NCBI RefSeq assembly: GCF_027744825.2
Contig: NC_071347.1
Coordinates: forward strand, 24,281,334 to 24,345,333
Direction: 5' to 3'
Source: Synchiropus splendidus
Taxonomy: Eukaryota; Chordata; Actinopteri; Syngnathiformes; Callionymidae
DNA: 64,000 nt
Numbering within the stretch: the first letter of the stretch is position 1; every line of letters begins with the position of its first letter. The position numbers and the translations under genes were made by a program. Positions 30,243 to 64,000 of this stretch are shown here, in pieces. The notes under the pieces are model-generated. The model made no database searches. It had not been told where the DNA came from and saw nothing but the letters and a program-made list of their open reading frames with translations.

Positions 30243-31631
30243 AATCAAGCATTCACTTTTCAACTGCTTCCTGTGTTGCTTTCATTTGCCCCATGTCACA
30301 AAAGTAAGATAACATTGGATTGTAAGACGTGTTTTTGTCAACCGACCGTATACGTTGTGTTTGCTTGCAAGTTTTCATTCATTCATTCATTCGTCAGCAA
30401 CAACACGTAACAAGATGGGTTCTTGTGGGATAACACATATTGACCAAAGCACAGTCTTTTCCTTAGCTCGCTAAAACAAACAGTTTTCATTATCAACATA
30501 AATGATCAATAGTACTATCCACTATCATCGTCAGGTTTGAGGCTTTGACAGCATAACCCAAGAGTCAATCACCTCGCAGTATTGCCATTTAAAAAAGGCC
30601 GTTGCTCAAGCAGTGATATGCAGCCGGCCAAAAATGGACCTGAAAATGCATCTGCACAGTCACATGCAATCTGAGTGGCGCTGGATGGCAAACGCATATG
30701 CTTCATCATGCTAAACTTGATCAGAAAATGTGCAACTCACCTCAAACATATTCAGCATGTATGTACAGAGGGTTGTTTATTTCGCTATTGTCATCAGTGA
30801 GGGAAAAAAACCCCACTGTTATTTCATTGAAGTGGGGATTATATGAGAGCGATCTTGCCACAGGACACTTTAAACACAAGACGTTTGGACGTATGGAGTC
30901 ATAGAAGCCTCAGCTGTCGTCCAAATGGGCATGTGTCCCATAATTAAGTGCAGCAATGTAAGTGATCCAGGTCCACATAAGGATTTCAGTTTGTGAGTGT
31001 AATAGAACACGTTTGAAATGAGATCTAAAGCAAATACCAACTGTTTAAATTGCCACAATGAATGACTATACTGTGTCGCAAATATTTACCAACCCAAATA
31101 AACGTGTTAGGGTTCGGCCTAAATACATAAACATATTTGAATATAATTAAATATATTTACCAATAAATGCTACTGAAAGGATTATCAGTATGTTTCAATA
31201 ATTCAACAATGCAAATTCTCACATTGACAAGGGACCAAATAGAAAAGTGTGGTTGCTTCACAACTGCACAAACACACTGAGTTAAAACACTGTCAGGAAT
31301 GGCTGGATATAGACTCCAAGAATTCAAGGGATATTTGGGGTTACAGCCTTAAAGTGCTTGTAAAAACCAGCTTATTCAGGAGTATGAAGACAGCTGCCTT
31401 GGAAGTAAAACAACGAGTCGTGATGGAAACTGAAGCAAACACAGTCAGTGTTAATCAGATCCACAATGCATTGACCTCCAGAAGTAAACAACATTGTCAA
31501 GATGCATACAAACAGAAAAAAAATAAATAACAAATGCCAATTAATCATAAATAACATCTCCTTTAATGAAATAAATCAAATCTCCTTGGTACGTAATCAT
31601 TGTAACTAAAGCCAAACGAAGCGCAAAAGAA
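30243..31631. other. Spacer between genes 2 and 3
   Basis: No gene or RNA feature recognised. It contains a short (attc)4 run near 30377-30396 and an AT-rich block near 31080-31200. Open frames are short and unlike known proteins. Confidence 0.45.
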
Positions 31632-31771
31632 CAGATGTCTCCAATATCAACGCCATATTTCGCTGGTGTCCTAAATTAAACTGCTCCATGTAAGCAACCT
31701 GGACTCAATATAAAGGGGTCTGAGTGGAGGTATCAGTGTGTGGCAGAGGACTGTGAAGACCCCAGCTGGTG
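31632..31771 (+). promoter_or_regulatory. Gene 3 muscle promoter and leader exon 1
   Basis: E-box CAGATG (31632-31637), CArG-like ccatatttcg (31653-31662, one mismatch to the consensus) and TATAAA (31709-31714). Leader exon 1 probably starts near 31740 and ends at 31771 (ctggtg|gtgagc). Clearly homologous to the gene 2 promoter. Muscle control by SRF and MyoD-type factors is inferred from the sites. Confidence 0.65.
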
Positions 31772-31872
31772 GTGAGCCTGTGTCAGATTATTCACTCCAT
31801 TATAAAGACATACACCGCTTGTTTATTTTGACTTTCAAAACTGACAGCTATTCTTTCAAATGAATTTAACAG

Positions 31873-31912
31873 GATTTAAATTGCAACTTCAGTTTGCCAG
31901 GAAAAGGGTCAG
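31873..31912 (+). other. Gene 3 untranslated leader exon 2
   Basis: The acceptor aacag ends at 31872 and the exon ends gggtcag before the donor gtatga at 31913. Length is 40 bases, the same as gene 1 leader exon 2. Confidence 0.6.
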
Positions 31913-32273
31913 GTATGATGGATTTTTCTGTCTACTCTACGTGCTTGTGATCAGGCACAAAAATGACATGATGCGGATGCTTGAGTAACAAATATAGATA
32001 CTGTAATATCTGATGTACTTGATGGATGATATCTGGAAAGAATCAACACATTTGGTTTTACATATAAAAGTGATATTAACATAGTTGTGAGAAAAAAACT
32101 GACTAAAACCAGACTATACCAGAAAAAAACCAGACTAACAAGAAAAAAAGAATTCACAATTGTTTTTTATTAATACATAATTATTTACATATTACTGTAT
32201 GCCTAGCTAGTTCATTATGATGAAGAATATGTGATAAAAAATTCTAACTTTATCACAGAAGTAAACCGCCGCC

Positions 32274-41369
<9,096 letters not shown>

Positions 41370-41420
41370 AGGGATTTTGTCAAACTGCTTCATATCATAA
41401 AATATGATGTGAAATTTGCA

Positions 41421-41426
41421 AATAAA
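41421..41426 (+). other. Gene 3 polyadenylation signal
   Basis: AATAAA 52 bases after the TGA stop (41367-41369). The 3'UTR (catatcataaaatatgatg) is almost the same as that of gene 4. Confidence 0.8.
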
Positions 41427-41429
41427 AGC

Positions 41430-42440
41430 TGTTAAATCTTATCAAAGTGTTCTTTATTTGTCAGCAATTTTGGTATGGAGTCTTCACTTCTTCTTTGCGA
41501 TGGTAGAGAAAGGAAAATGGCTTCATTGATGACACAAACAAATAGCCAAGACAATTTTCAAGACTTTAAAGTTCTGACTAGGTCACAGCCACTAAAGTCT
41601 ATGGAAGTCACCCAAACTACTGTCCTTGGATCCATCCATCGTAATCCACTCAACTACTAAAGCTGTGGTCCCCAGAAAGCTGACCAAGTCCATGAGCCAC
41701 AGTGCCCAGATTTACTGGGTTTGGAAAGGATAGGGAATGTTGTCTGCAAAATTTTCCAAATTGACTGTGCTGCCTTGTGGACAAGTCTGTGGACTGTGGA
41801 CTTGCATGCAAGGTAAAAACACGACTCCTGCTCTGGGAATAAAGAGAGAACGGCCCTCAATGCTGAGCCTCGGACCCCATACTCCCGAAGCCCCTCCCGT
41901 AACTTGTCCCTGGGCACCCGGTCATATGCCGGTCATAAGTCCACACAGCACATGTAGACTGGCAGGTCATACTTTCAGGCACCTTCAAGAACTGTTGAGA
42001 GAGTGAAGAGTTGGTCAGCAGGCGCTTGCTGAAGGGCCCAATACCCAGGCCAGGCGCCCAGTGTGGGACCTCAGGGTGGGATACTCTGAACACATCTCGT
42101 GAATCCTAGTCAGTATTCAAAGAGAATGAGTTCATACCTTGCTTGACAGCCTGACTTGAGTTGCCACGGTGATGGGCTTGCTTGCGAGCAACTGTTGGGA
42201 AAAGTTGGAGCTAAAGCAAAAATCAAAGCATCAAAACACTGTGAGTGTCATTGTCAGTCATATACCAGGTGTGAACGGCACCCCTTCAGCCCTCCCCCCA
42301 CAGTATTCTGCAAATAGCAAGTCTCACATCGGGCCCCGAGCTCCCCCACTAAGCTCAAGCCCTCCAACACCTGTCCTCCCTGCACCAGCGTGTCCCTGAC
42401 ACTCACGCAGGTCAGGTGCCAGCAAAGGAAGACGGAGGAA
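41430..42440. repeat. 3' flank of gene 3, paralogous to the gene 4 flank
   Basis: Patches here align with 54235-54600 after gene 4: ttctttatttgtc just after the poly(A) site, agagaaaggaaaat near 41504, attttcaagac near 41552, and a C-rich block near 42290-42420 (caaatagcaa, gagctcccccact, agtgtgtcc-like). The duplicated unit therefore included the downstream flank. The gene 3 version is longer because it holds a LINE fragment (41760-41975). Confidence 0.6.
41760..41975 (-). mobile_element. LINE reverse transcriptase fragment
   Basis: Read on the minus strand, the DNA encodes LPVYMCCVDL, an in-frame stop, then AYDRVPRDKLREGLREYG and VRGSALRAVLSLF. This matches the palm region of fish non-LTR reverse transcriptases, with the A[YF]D motif that carries a catalytic aspartate followed by the VPR..L...L...G pattern. 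The fragment is about 70 codons, has a stop, and loses similarity after SLF, so it is inactive. Neither the endonuclease nor the C-terminal region is adjacent. Confidence 0.65.
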
Positions 42441-43682
42441 AAATTGGCGTCAGAACCAGTTTCAGGCTTCTGAAATCCTGTGCGGAAAACCATAAACAGC
42501 TGTGTGGAATTGTCCAGCACATGTTCAACCTGAGCTGAACACACACTGTGGTCAACAGTTTCATGACCTGCATGTCAGTTGTCGGATCTATAACACATAA
42601 GAGTAGTTATTAGTGTTACCCATTAAAGTATTTATAGAGTGTGGTTCAACATGCAATGTGAGACTGCCTTGTGTTTTATGTGTGCACTTGATCTGTGTGC
42701 ATATTTGTTTGGTGTGTGGTGTGCGAGTGTGTTGGTTGACATTAGATGTATAAAGCACTCGCGACAACGCTGATCCGCAAATCTGAAGATTTGTCTTCAC
42801 CCATCTCCACTCAGGTCGTTTTGATCGTAAAGTCTCACAAGATTAGAAGACATGATTTGTTGGTTTCAGGAGATGACATCGCAACAGGGTTCAGTTAGTC
42901 TGTGCTTACTCGCACGCCGATGACTTAAAGCGCAAGTCTGTGCTTGAGATAATCCAGAGCATCATTCTTGCAATGCATTCAAGTCCCTTGAATATTTAAT
43001 TGTATTCAGGGACTTCCAAATGGAATCCAGAAATGTGTTGAGGGAAGCGTGTTGACAACAGTGACAGCTCCAAGATGGTGAGGCCACTGAACCATCGCTC
43101 TGCACCGCTTTAGTTAAACTAGTTAATCTGCAATGGAACAGTCGGAAATGGCACCACGCGTTCCATCAGCTTGCGTGCACTTCCTCTACAGTCACTCATC
43201 CTGAGGGACAGAAACTCTCACAGCGCCATCCCTTGACAAAAAAATGCATTCACTAATGAGTTTACTGAAACAGAGGACACAATCAGAGAGTGGCGTTGCA
43301 GAGATTAATCAAACGCTTCTTGCACCTGAAAATAATTTGGAAAATGTTTTTTGTCGTTAAAGGTCAGTTTGGAAGTGTTATTTCACGTTCAGTCATGCAA
43401 AAGCATGCTGCGACGGTCATTGACTTGACACTGACAGCCAACAGCAGGCTGCACAGTCCCACCCAGACAGTCATTCTTCTTTCGTTTAAAGAGTCAAGAC
43501 CACGCACTATTGTTGAACTGTTGACTTGTTGAAAATGTATTCAGAAAAAACACTTGCTTTAATGCAGTGATTGTCTTGGTGTCAAACAAAGTGGACGAGT
43601 GTGTGGGAAAAACCAAGTCCAAGTCAAGCAAATCTGAATCCTCCAAAACAAACCAGTGCAAAACCTGCCACAAATATTGCTT
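42441..43682. other. Spacer DNA, nothing recognised
   Basis: No gene, RNA gene or clear transposon. A degenerate TG-rich stretch lies near 42670-42735. Confidence 0.4.
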
Positions 43683-43945
43683 TTCCAATGTTTTGTGTGT
43701 GTGTGTGGGCATATTGTGCCATACTTATGAGTTGTATGCTTTGTGAGGACATTTTGGCCTGTCTTCACAAGGTCTTAAAGAGTCAGTAGAGGCAGTTCAT
43801 TGCAAGTGGCTTTAGGATTGGTTCAGACTTCTGATTAAGGTTAGACATGTGTTTTGGATGGTGAAGAGGCTGGAGAAGGCATTATGTTGTTGAGAGGTCC
43901 TCGCAAAAATAGCGAAACAAATATGTGTGTGTGTGTTTGCCTGTG
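43683..43945 (+). repeat. Interspersed repeat, copy A
   Basis: Starts with a (tg)n run and gggcatattg, then gccatacttatgag, gtgaggacattttggcc, and ends with ggcattatg, gaggtcctcgcaaaa, agcgaaacaaat and a second (tg)n run. The same ordered motifs occur at 55058-55330 in reverse complement, which identifies the unit and its limits. It resembles a common fish repeat with terminal CA/TG tracts and GTGAGGAC-type ends. No coding capacity is visible; a non-autonomous element is likely. Confidence 0.6.
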
Positions 43946-44654
43946 TGTGGCCTATGTGGGGACCATTTGGCTGAACCATTATAATTTTAAGGTTTAGGTT
44001 TGTTTAAGAGTCATGTTAGCCATTTGTTTTGGATGGTTCAGTAAAGGATGAGAGGCTAAAGTTGTGTGAAGACTCCTTAACATAAGGGTTGACTGACATT
44101 GCAAGGTCATTTTTGTAAAGAAAAAAAATCAACAACAATCATAAGCCACAGATGGAAAGAAAAGAAAATAACTTACGATGACTTAGGTACAGTTTTATAT
44201 CCTCTAATGATTATCCAGTTATTATTTTAAACAAATAAAGCAAATTGTCACGGAACAGTGAAAGACAAGGGACTTCCAAATTGAGCAACAACACTCAGGT
44301 CACGGCATGACAGCTGCATGGAAGGTGTGAATGGCGCAGACTTAAAATAATATAGACTGCATATGAAACAAAAACAATGAACAATTAAGTGGGAAAGCAT
44401 GAAAAAGTACAAAACTGAATTGTCTATGGCCAGTTCACATGTCATTGCACAGAAAACATCAATTTTTAGAAACAATTATCTACAATATTTTGATATTAAA
44501 AAGATGAATTCAAATATGTGAATGGTCAGTACTGGGCTTATTTTCAGAAAGAGATAGAAAGTATATCACACTATTAAAGATTTTTCCAGAATGCACTTCC
44601 ATATTTGGCAACAGTGACAGAAACATGAGATGAGGGAACTATTGACTTGGAACA
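43946..44654. other. Spacer before the gene 4 promoter
   Basis: AT-rich DNA with no recognised gene. The first part (to about 44100) may continue the repeat next to it, with ggtttaggtttg and ttttggatggtt motifs. Confidence 0.35.
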
Positions 44655-44795
44655 CAGATGCCACAAGTCATGTACATTCAGAAGGTCAGTCAGACCAAAT
44701 TTGGAAAGCATACCATTTTTAACCTGGCGTAGAATATAAGTACTGCCAACTGAAAGTGCATTGTGTGAGAGAAGACCTGTACGTTCCTGCCGGCG
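44655..44795 (+). promoter_or_regulatory. Gene 4 muscle promoter and leader exon 1
   Basis: E-box CAGATG (44655-44660), a perfect CArG box ccaaatttgg (44695-44704), an AT-rich MEF2-like accatttttaacc (from 44712), and tataag (44735-44740). The first exon would start near 44765 and end near 44795 (ggcg|gtgaag). The block aligns with the gene 5 promoter (acaagtcatg, tttgg.aag, tttttaac, ataagtactgc). CArG-to-TATA spacing is 40 bases, shorter than in the other copies. Confidence 0.65.
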
Positions 44796-44900
44796 GTGAA
44801 GCTCCAGTATAGTATTGGGAAGGTATTACTGCTTAATTATTCAATGGACCACAGCACAGGACAATTCACTGAAACAGGATTGCAAACAAATGACATGCAG

Positions 44901-44933
44901 AGTGACCAATTCTTATTATGAGATTTTCAATAG
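44901..44933 (+). other. Possible gene 4 leader exon 2
   Basis: An atgcag acceptor ends at 44900 and a weak gtggtg donor starts at 44934. Length (33 bases) is close to gene 5 leader exon 2 (32 bases), but the donor is poor and the sequences do not align well. The real exon may lie elsewhere or be skipped. Confidence 0.2.
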
Positions 44934-45030
44934 GTGGTGACTGTATTATTGGAGAAGTACATAATATGGTCTACATTATGATAATTATTATTGTTGTGAT
45001 TATTTCTGTTTACAGACACCAGCCGCCGCC

Positions 45031-54171
<9,141 letters not shown>

Positions 54172-54230
54172 ACCAATGACATCGTTCCATCATTCTGTTT
54201 CATATCATAAAATATGATGTGAAAAATGCA

Positions 54231-54236
54231 AATAAA
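54231..54236 (+). other. Gene 4 polyadenylation signal
   Basis: AATAAA 60 bases after the TAA stop (54169-54171), in a 3'UTR nearly the same as that of gene 3. Confidence 0.8.
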
Positions 54237-54600
54237 CCTGATAAAGCTCATCTCAGTATTCTTTATTTGTCTGGATTTTCTGTCTTATTTGGGTTGATAG
54301 AGAAAGGAAAATCACTTATTTGATGAAACAATCAAATAATCAAGATTATTTTCAAGATTTTTCAGTGCTCCCTAGGTCTTGAGAACTGTTTGAAACAGCC
54401 AAATATTTGTGCCTGCTCCAGGAGAGAACAGTCCCCCCTCCAACCCTTCCCCCACTGTAATCAGCTCTGTTCTTCAAATAGCAACTCTCCCATCCTGAGC
54501 TCCCCCACTGAGCCTACACCCACCCTCCAAAAGCCCTTGCCCTTGCTCCAGTGTGTCCATCACACCTACCCAGGTGAGGAACCGGCTTGAACAGCCATTT
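54237..54600. repeat. 3' flank of gene 4, paralogous to the gene 3 flank
   Basis: Shares ordered blocks with 41430-42440: ttctttatttgtc, gatagagaaaggaaaat, attttcaaga, caaatagcaa.tctc, gagctcccccactgagc and a C-rich tail. No coding frame. It lacks the LINE fragment present after gene 3, so either the insertion came later or the fragment was lost here. Confidence 0.55.
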
Positions 54601-55057
54601 TCTCTGAAGTGGTCCGCTGGGCAGAGAGTATCAATGAGCCCAGCTGAATTTGGCCTTTAAATGTATGCAAACAATGCAGTCTGACAATGGAATAGAAAAG
54701 TTACATTTTCCTTATTCAGACTACACGACCTGGGTGATGCGGGCCTGCATGTAGCCATTCAGTGAAGTGAAGACAGTCTCATTCTATTGGATACATTCAA
54801 GAAGTGTAAGCACGTGCATCACTTGATGCAGCGGCGAATACGTAACACATCTGATAACAGCGGTGTTGTCATCACTCAAGATGATGGTGCTGACCAGCAG
54901 ACAGACAAACAGGAAGGGGGAAGAATCTGGAATGCAAAACAAGAAGGCGAGAGTCAAACACGGCCGTAAAATGAGGAGAACAAAAATGCAATAACTTCGC
55001 CCGGCCGAAAGAACAAAAGCGTGTCGTGGTGGAACACACATGCAAAATAAGTCTCCC
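54601..55057. other. Spacer, nothing recognised
   Basis: Short open frames on both strands have no recognisable domain. I see no RNA gene or promoter. Confidence 0.4.
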
Positions 55058-55330
55058 TCACACACAGACACACGCATGTTTGTTTTGCTATTTTGCGAGG
55101 ATCTCTCGTTGGCATAATGCTTTCCCCAGAAAACAAATAGTTAACCTTAAGCAGGACTCTGAACCAAACTTGTGCCAATTATAATAAACTACTTTAACTG
55201 ACATTTTAACCCGATAAACCTTGTGAGGACATGACCTGGTGTGAGGCTTGCCATGACTCACAACAAGACTCTTGTCAGTGCTCACAAGTATGGTGAAACA
55301 TGCCCACACACACACCTCCACACACAAGTT
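55058..55330 (-). repeat. Interspersed repeat, copy B (inverted)
   Basis: Reverse-complement copy of 43683-43945: CA runs at both ends, gctattttgcgaggatctct, gcataatgc, ccttgtgaggacatgacc and ctcacaagtatggtga. The two copies bracket gene 4 in opposite orientation. The internal region differs a lot, so the copies are old and not a recent duplication. Confidence 0.6.
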
Positions 55331-55948
55331 CACACATCATCCAAAAATAGGCAAAGTGGGAATAAAGGGCAGACATCTTAAGAACTGTTCTTCACTCTGC
55401 TCCTTTTGTTAGAAGAATTATTGACAGAATTGTATGCAGTGTATCGATCAAGAAGATAAGTGATATGAAAGTTACAAAACAGTCATATAATGTCAAATAA
55501 TGTTTGAAAGATCTGTAATTTATCTGTAATGTAGAGTTGAAAATAAAAGAATTGTAAAAGAATAAAAGGAATTGAAATAAACATTCATTCATTCAAATAG
55601 ACTGGAATGAAGCTTTCTTCATTGGACATTGAGCAATTAAGACCGATGGTCAGTGACTTGACACTGTCCCTCGTCATTCTGCAGACAGACACTTGAAATG
55701 TGCATTTCTATCGGGCCTTGCTAACAGCCTGCGATCTAAGAACAATTATAAAGTTTCAATGGGAAACTTCTAATTTGTTTGGAAAAATAATCAAAGCAAA
55801 TATCTTAAGGTTAGTTCGGAAAAACAAAACAAAACACATTAGCCGTGTGAAATGTCCTATGTGATAGTTTGCTTCAGTGACTGGAATCTGATACGAGTGA
55901 CTGTTTCACACATGTTACAAGTCATGACCATTTTGAGTGTCAGCTCTG
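55331..55948. other. Spacer before the gene 5 promoter
   Basis: AT-rich DNA with no gene recognised. A CACATG E-box lies at 55909-55914, within 40 bases of the gene 5 CArG-like site. Confidence 0.4.
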
Positions 55949-56060
55949 CCAAGTTTGGCAAGTACACCACTTTTAACTCTGCTGTGTAAGCAAGGCCAAT
56001 CATTATAAGTACTGCAGCAGAAAACCGCAGTCTGGGGAAGAAGACCAGTGAGTTCCAGTA
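55949..56060 (+). promoter_or_regulatory. Gene 5 muscle promoter and leader exon 1
   Basis: CArG-like ccaagtttgg (55949-55958, one G inside the AT core), acttttaactc (MEF2-like), a CCAAT motif (55996-56000) and tataag (56004-56009). The first exon would start near 56034. Two or three possible donors lie close together (gtgagt near 56048, gtaagc near 56058, gtaaaa near 56065), so its end is uncertain. Aligns with the gene 4 promoter, but the CArG-to-TATA spacing (55 bases) matches genes 1-3. Confidence 0.55.
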
Positions 56061-56336
56061 AGCGGTAAAATGACCTTTTCTTTTTAGCTTCCCTTTTTAA
56101 AACAGCTACGTTGTTTTATGAATTTGTTTGTGGAGAGAAGTGACGTATGCATGTCTAACTGTATGGATTCTGTTTCACTGTGTATTAATGAGAAGGATTT
56201 CCAATGAGGAAGAACAGATAAAAAGACATATTGTTGTAGTTCTACGACTACTACATTACTTAATAAGCAATTCATAACTTTAATGGCAACATTTTTTCAG
56301 ACAGCAACTAATACTTTTGTCCCTTCACTTGAACAG

Positions 56337-56368
56337 GTCTACACAGGAATTACGTGAAGAAGGCTCAG
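56337..56368 (+). other. Gene 5 untranslated leader exon 2
   Basis: The acceptor ttgaacag ends at 56336, then a 32-base exon ends ggctcag before a strong gtgagt donor at 56369. Confidence 0.6.
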
Positions 56369-56746
56369 GTGAGTAAGAATCCTAGAGACATATAAAGTTG
56401 TGATCAATTTTAAATAATTGTGACGTTAAAGTTTGTATAAACAGCAACAATAATATTTCTTTTCTTTTCCAAATATAAAATAAAAATCACTGAACTAATT
56501 AAAAACATCCAATGGATAGATTATTTTTAATGGACAGGAGGATAGAAGTAGTTCTTCCATAGTCCAAAAGCATGATGATGAATTCCAAAAACTCCAAAGT
56601 TTGTGCTCGAATCAATGGTCGCCCATATGTCTGGCCAGTGACAGGACGCTCCATAGCTCCACAACCCCATGAGGGAAATGTAGGGATAATTGAAAAACTG
56701 AAGAAATTGTGGTTGAAATGTGTCTCCACAGACACCAGCCGCCGCC

Positions 56747-64000
<7,254 letters not shown>

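Noticed and set aside
56720..56746. Upstream in-frame extension of gene 5 from a GTG
   Set aside because: It crosses the acceptor ccacag just before the leader acaccagcc; the ATG at 56747 matches the start of the other four genes.

Overview
The window is nuclear DNA from a ray-finned fish, most likely a percomorph teleost with a compact genome. It holds a head-to-tail array of five fast skeletal muscle myosin heavy chain (MYH) genes, all on the + strand. Evidence for a teleost: class II sarcomeric myosin split into 39 coding exons with vertebrate-type exon lengths, very short introns (about 9.1 kb per gene), GT-AG splicing, TATA/CArG/E-box muscle promoters, and fish-type LINE remnants. I cannot name the species.

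Layout. 1-1610: pyrimidine-rich, unassigned DNA. 1611-6045: a 4.4 kb minisatellite with a 17-bp unit and longer higher-order periods. 6046-9116: intergenic DNA without a recognisable gene. MYH gene 1: promoter near 9117-9252, coding 9841-18954. Gene 2: coding 21108-30180. Gene 3: coding 32274-41369. Gene 4: coding 45031-54171. Gene 5: coding from 56747, cut by the window end inside coding exon 32. The spacers (2.1-3.7 kb) hold polyadenylation signals, LINE reverse-transcriptase debris, an inverted pair of interspersed repeats flanking gene 4, and each next promoter with untranslated leader exons.

How the genes relate. By splicing on exon lengths standard for the family, gene 1 totals 5814 coding bases (1937 residues plus stop). 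Genes 2 and 3 also give 1937 residues, because one extra residue in loop 1 is offset by one fewer in loop 2. Gene 4 has the same length as gene 1. I see no frameshift or premature stop in any copy. Coding exons 21-32 and most of their introns are almost identical in all five copies, which indicates recent gene conversion or unequal exchange. The promoters, loop 1, loop 2, the light-chain-binding IQ region and the 3' ends fall into distinct sequence classes. The copies are mosaics: gene 3 follows gene 2 for most of its length and becomes gene 1/4-like at coding exon 37; gene 4 has a gene 1-like body but shares exon 10 and its 3' flank with gene 3.

Nothing here looks like a wholly new biological system. 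The most interesting signals are the patchwork of homogenised and diversified modules, a GC-AG intron shared by all five genes, the E-box/CArG/TATA module with nearly fixed spacing, and the large higher-order minisatellite upstream of gene 1.
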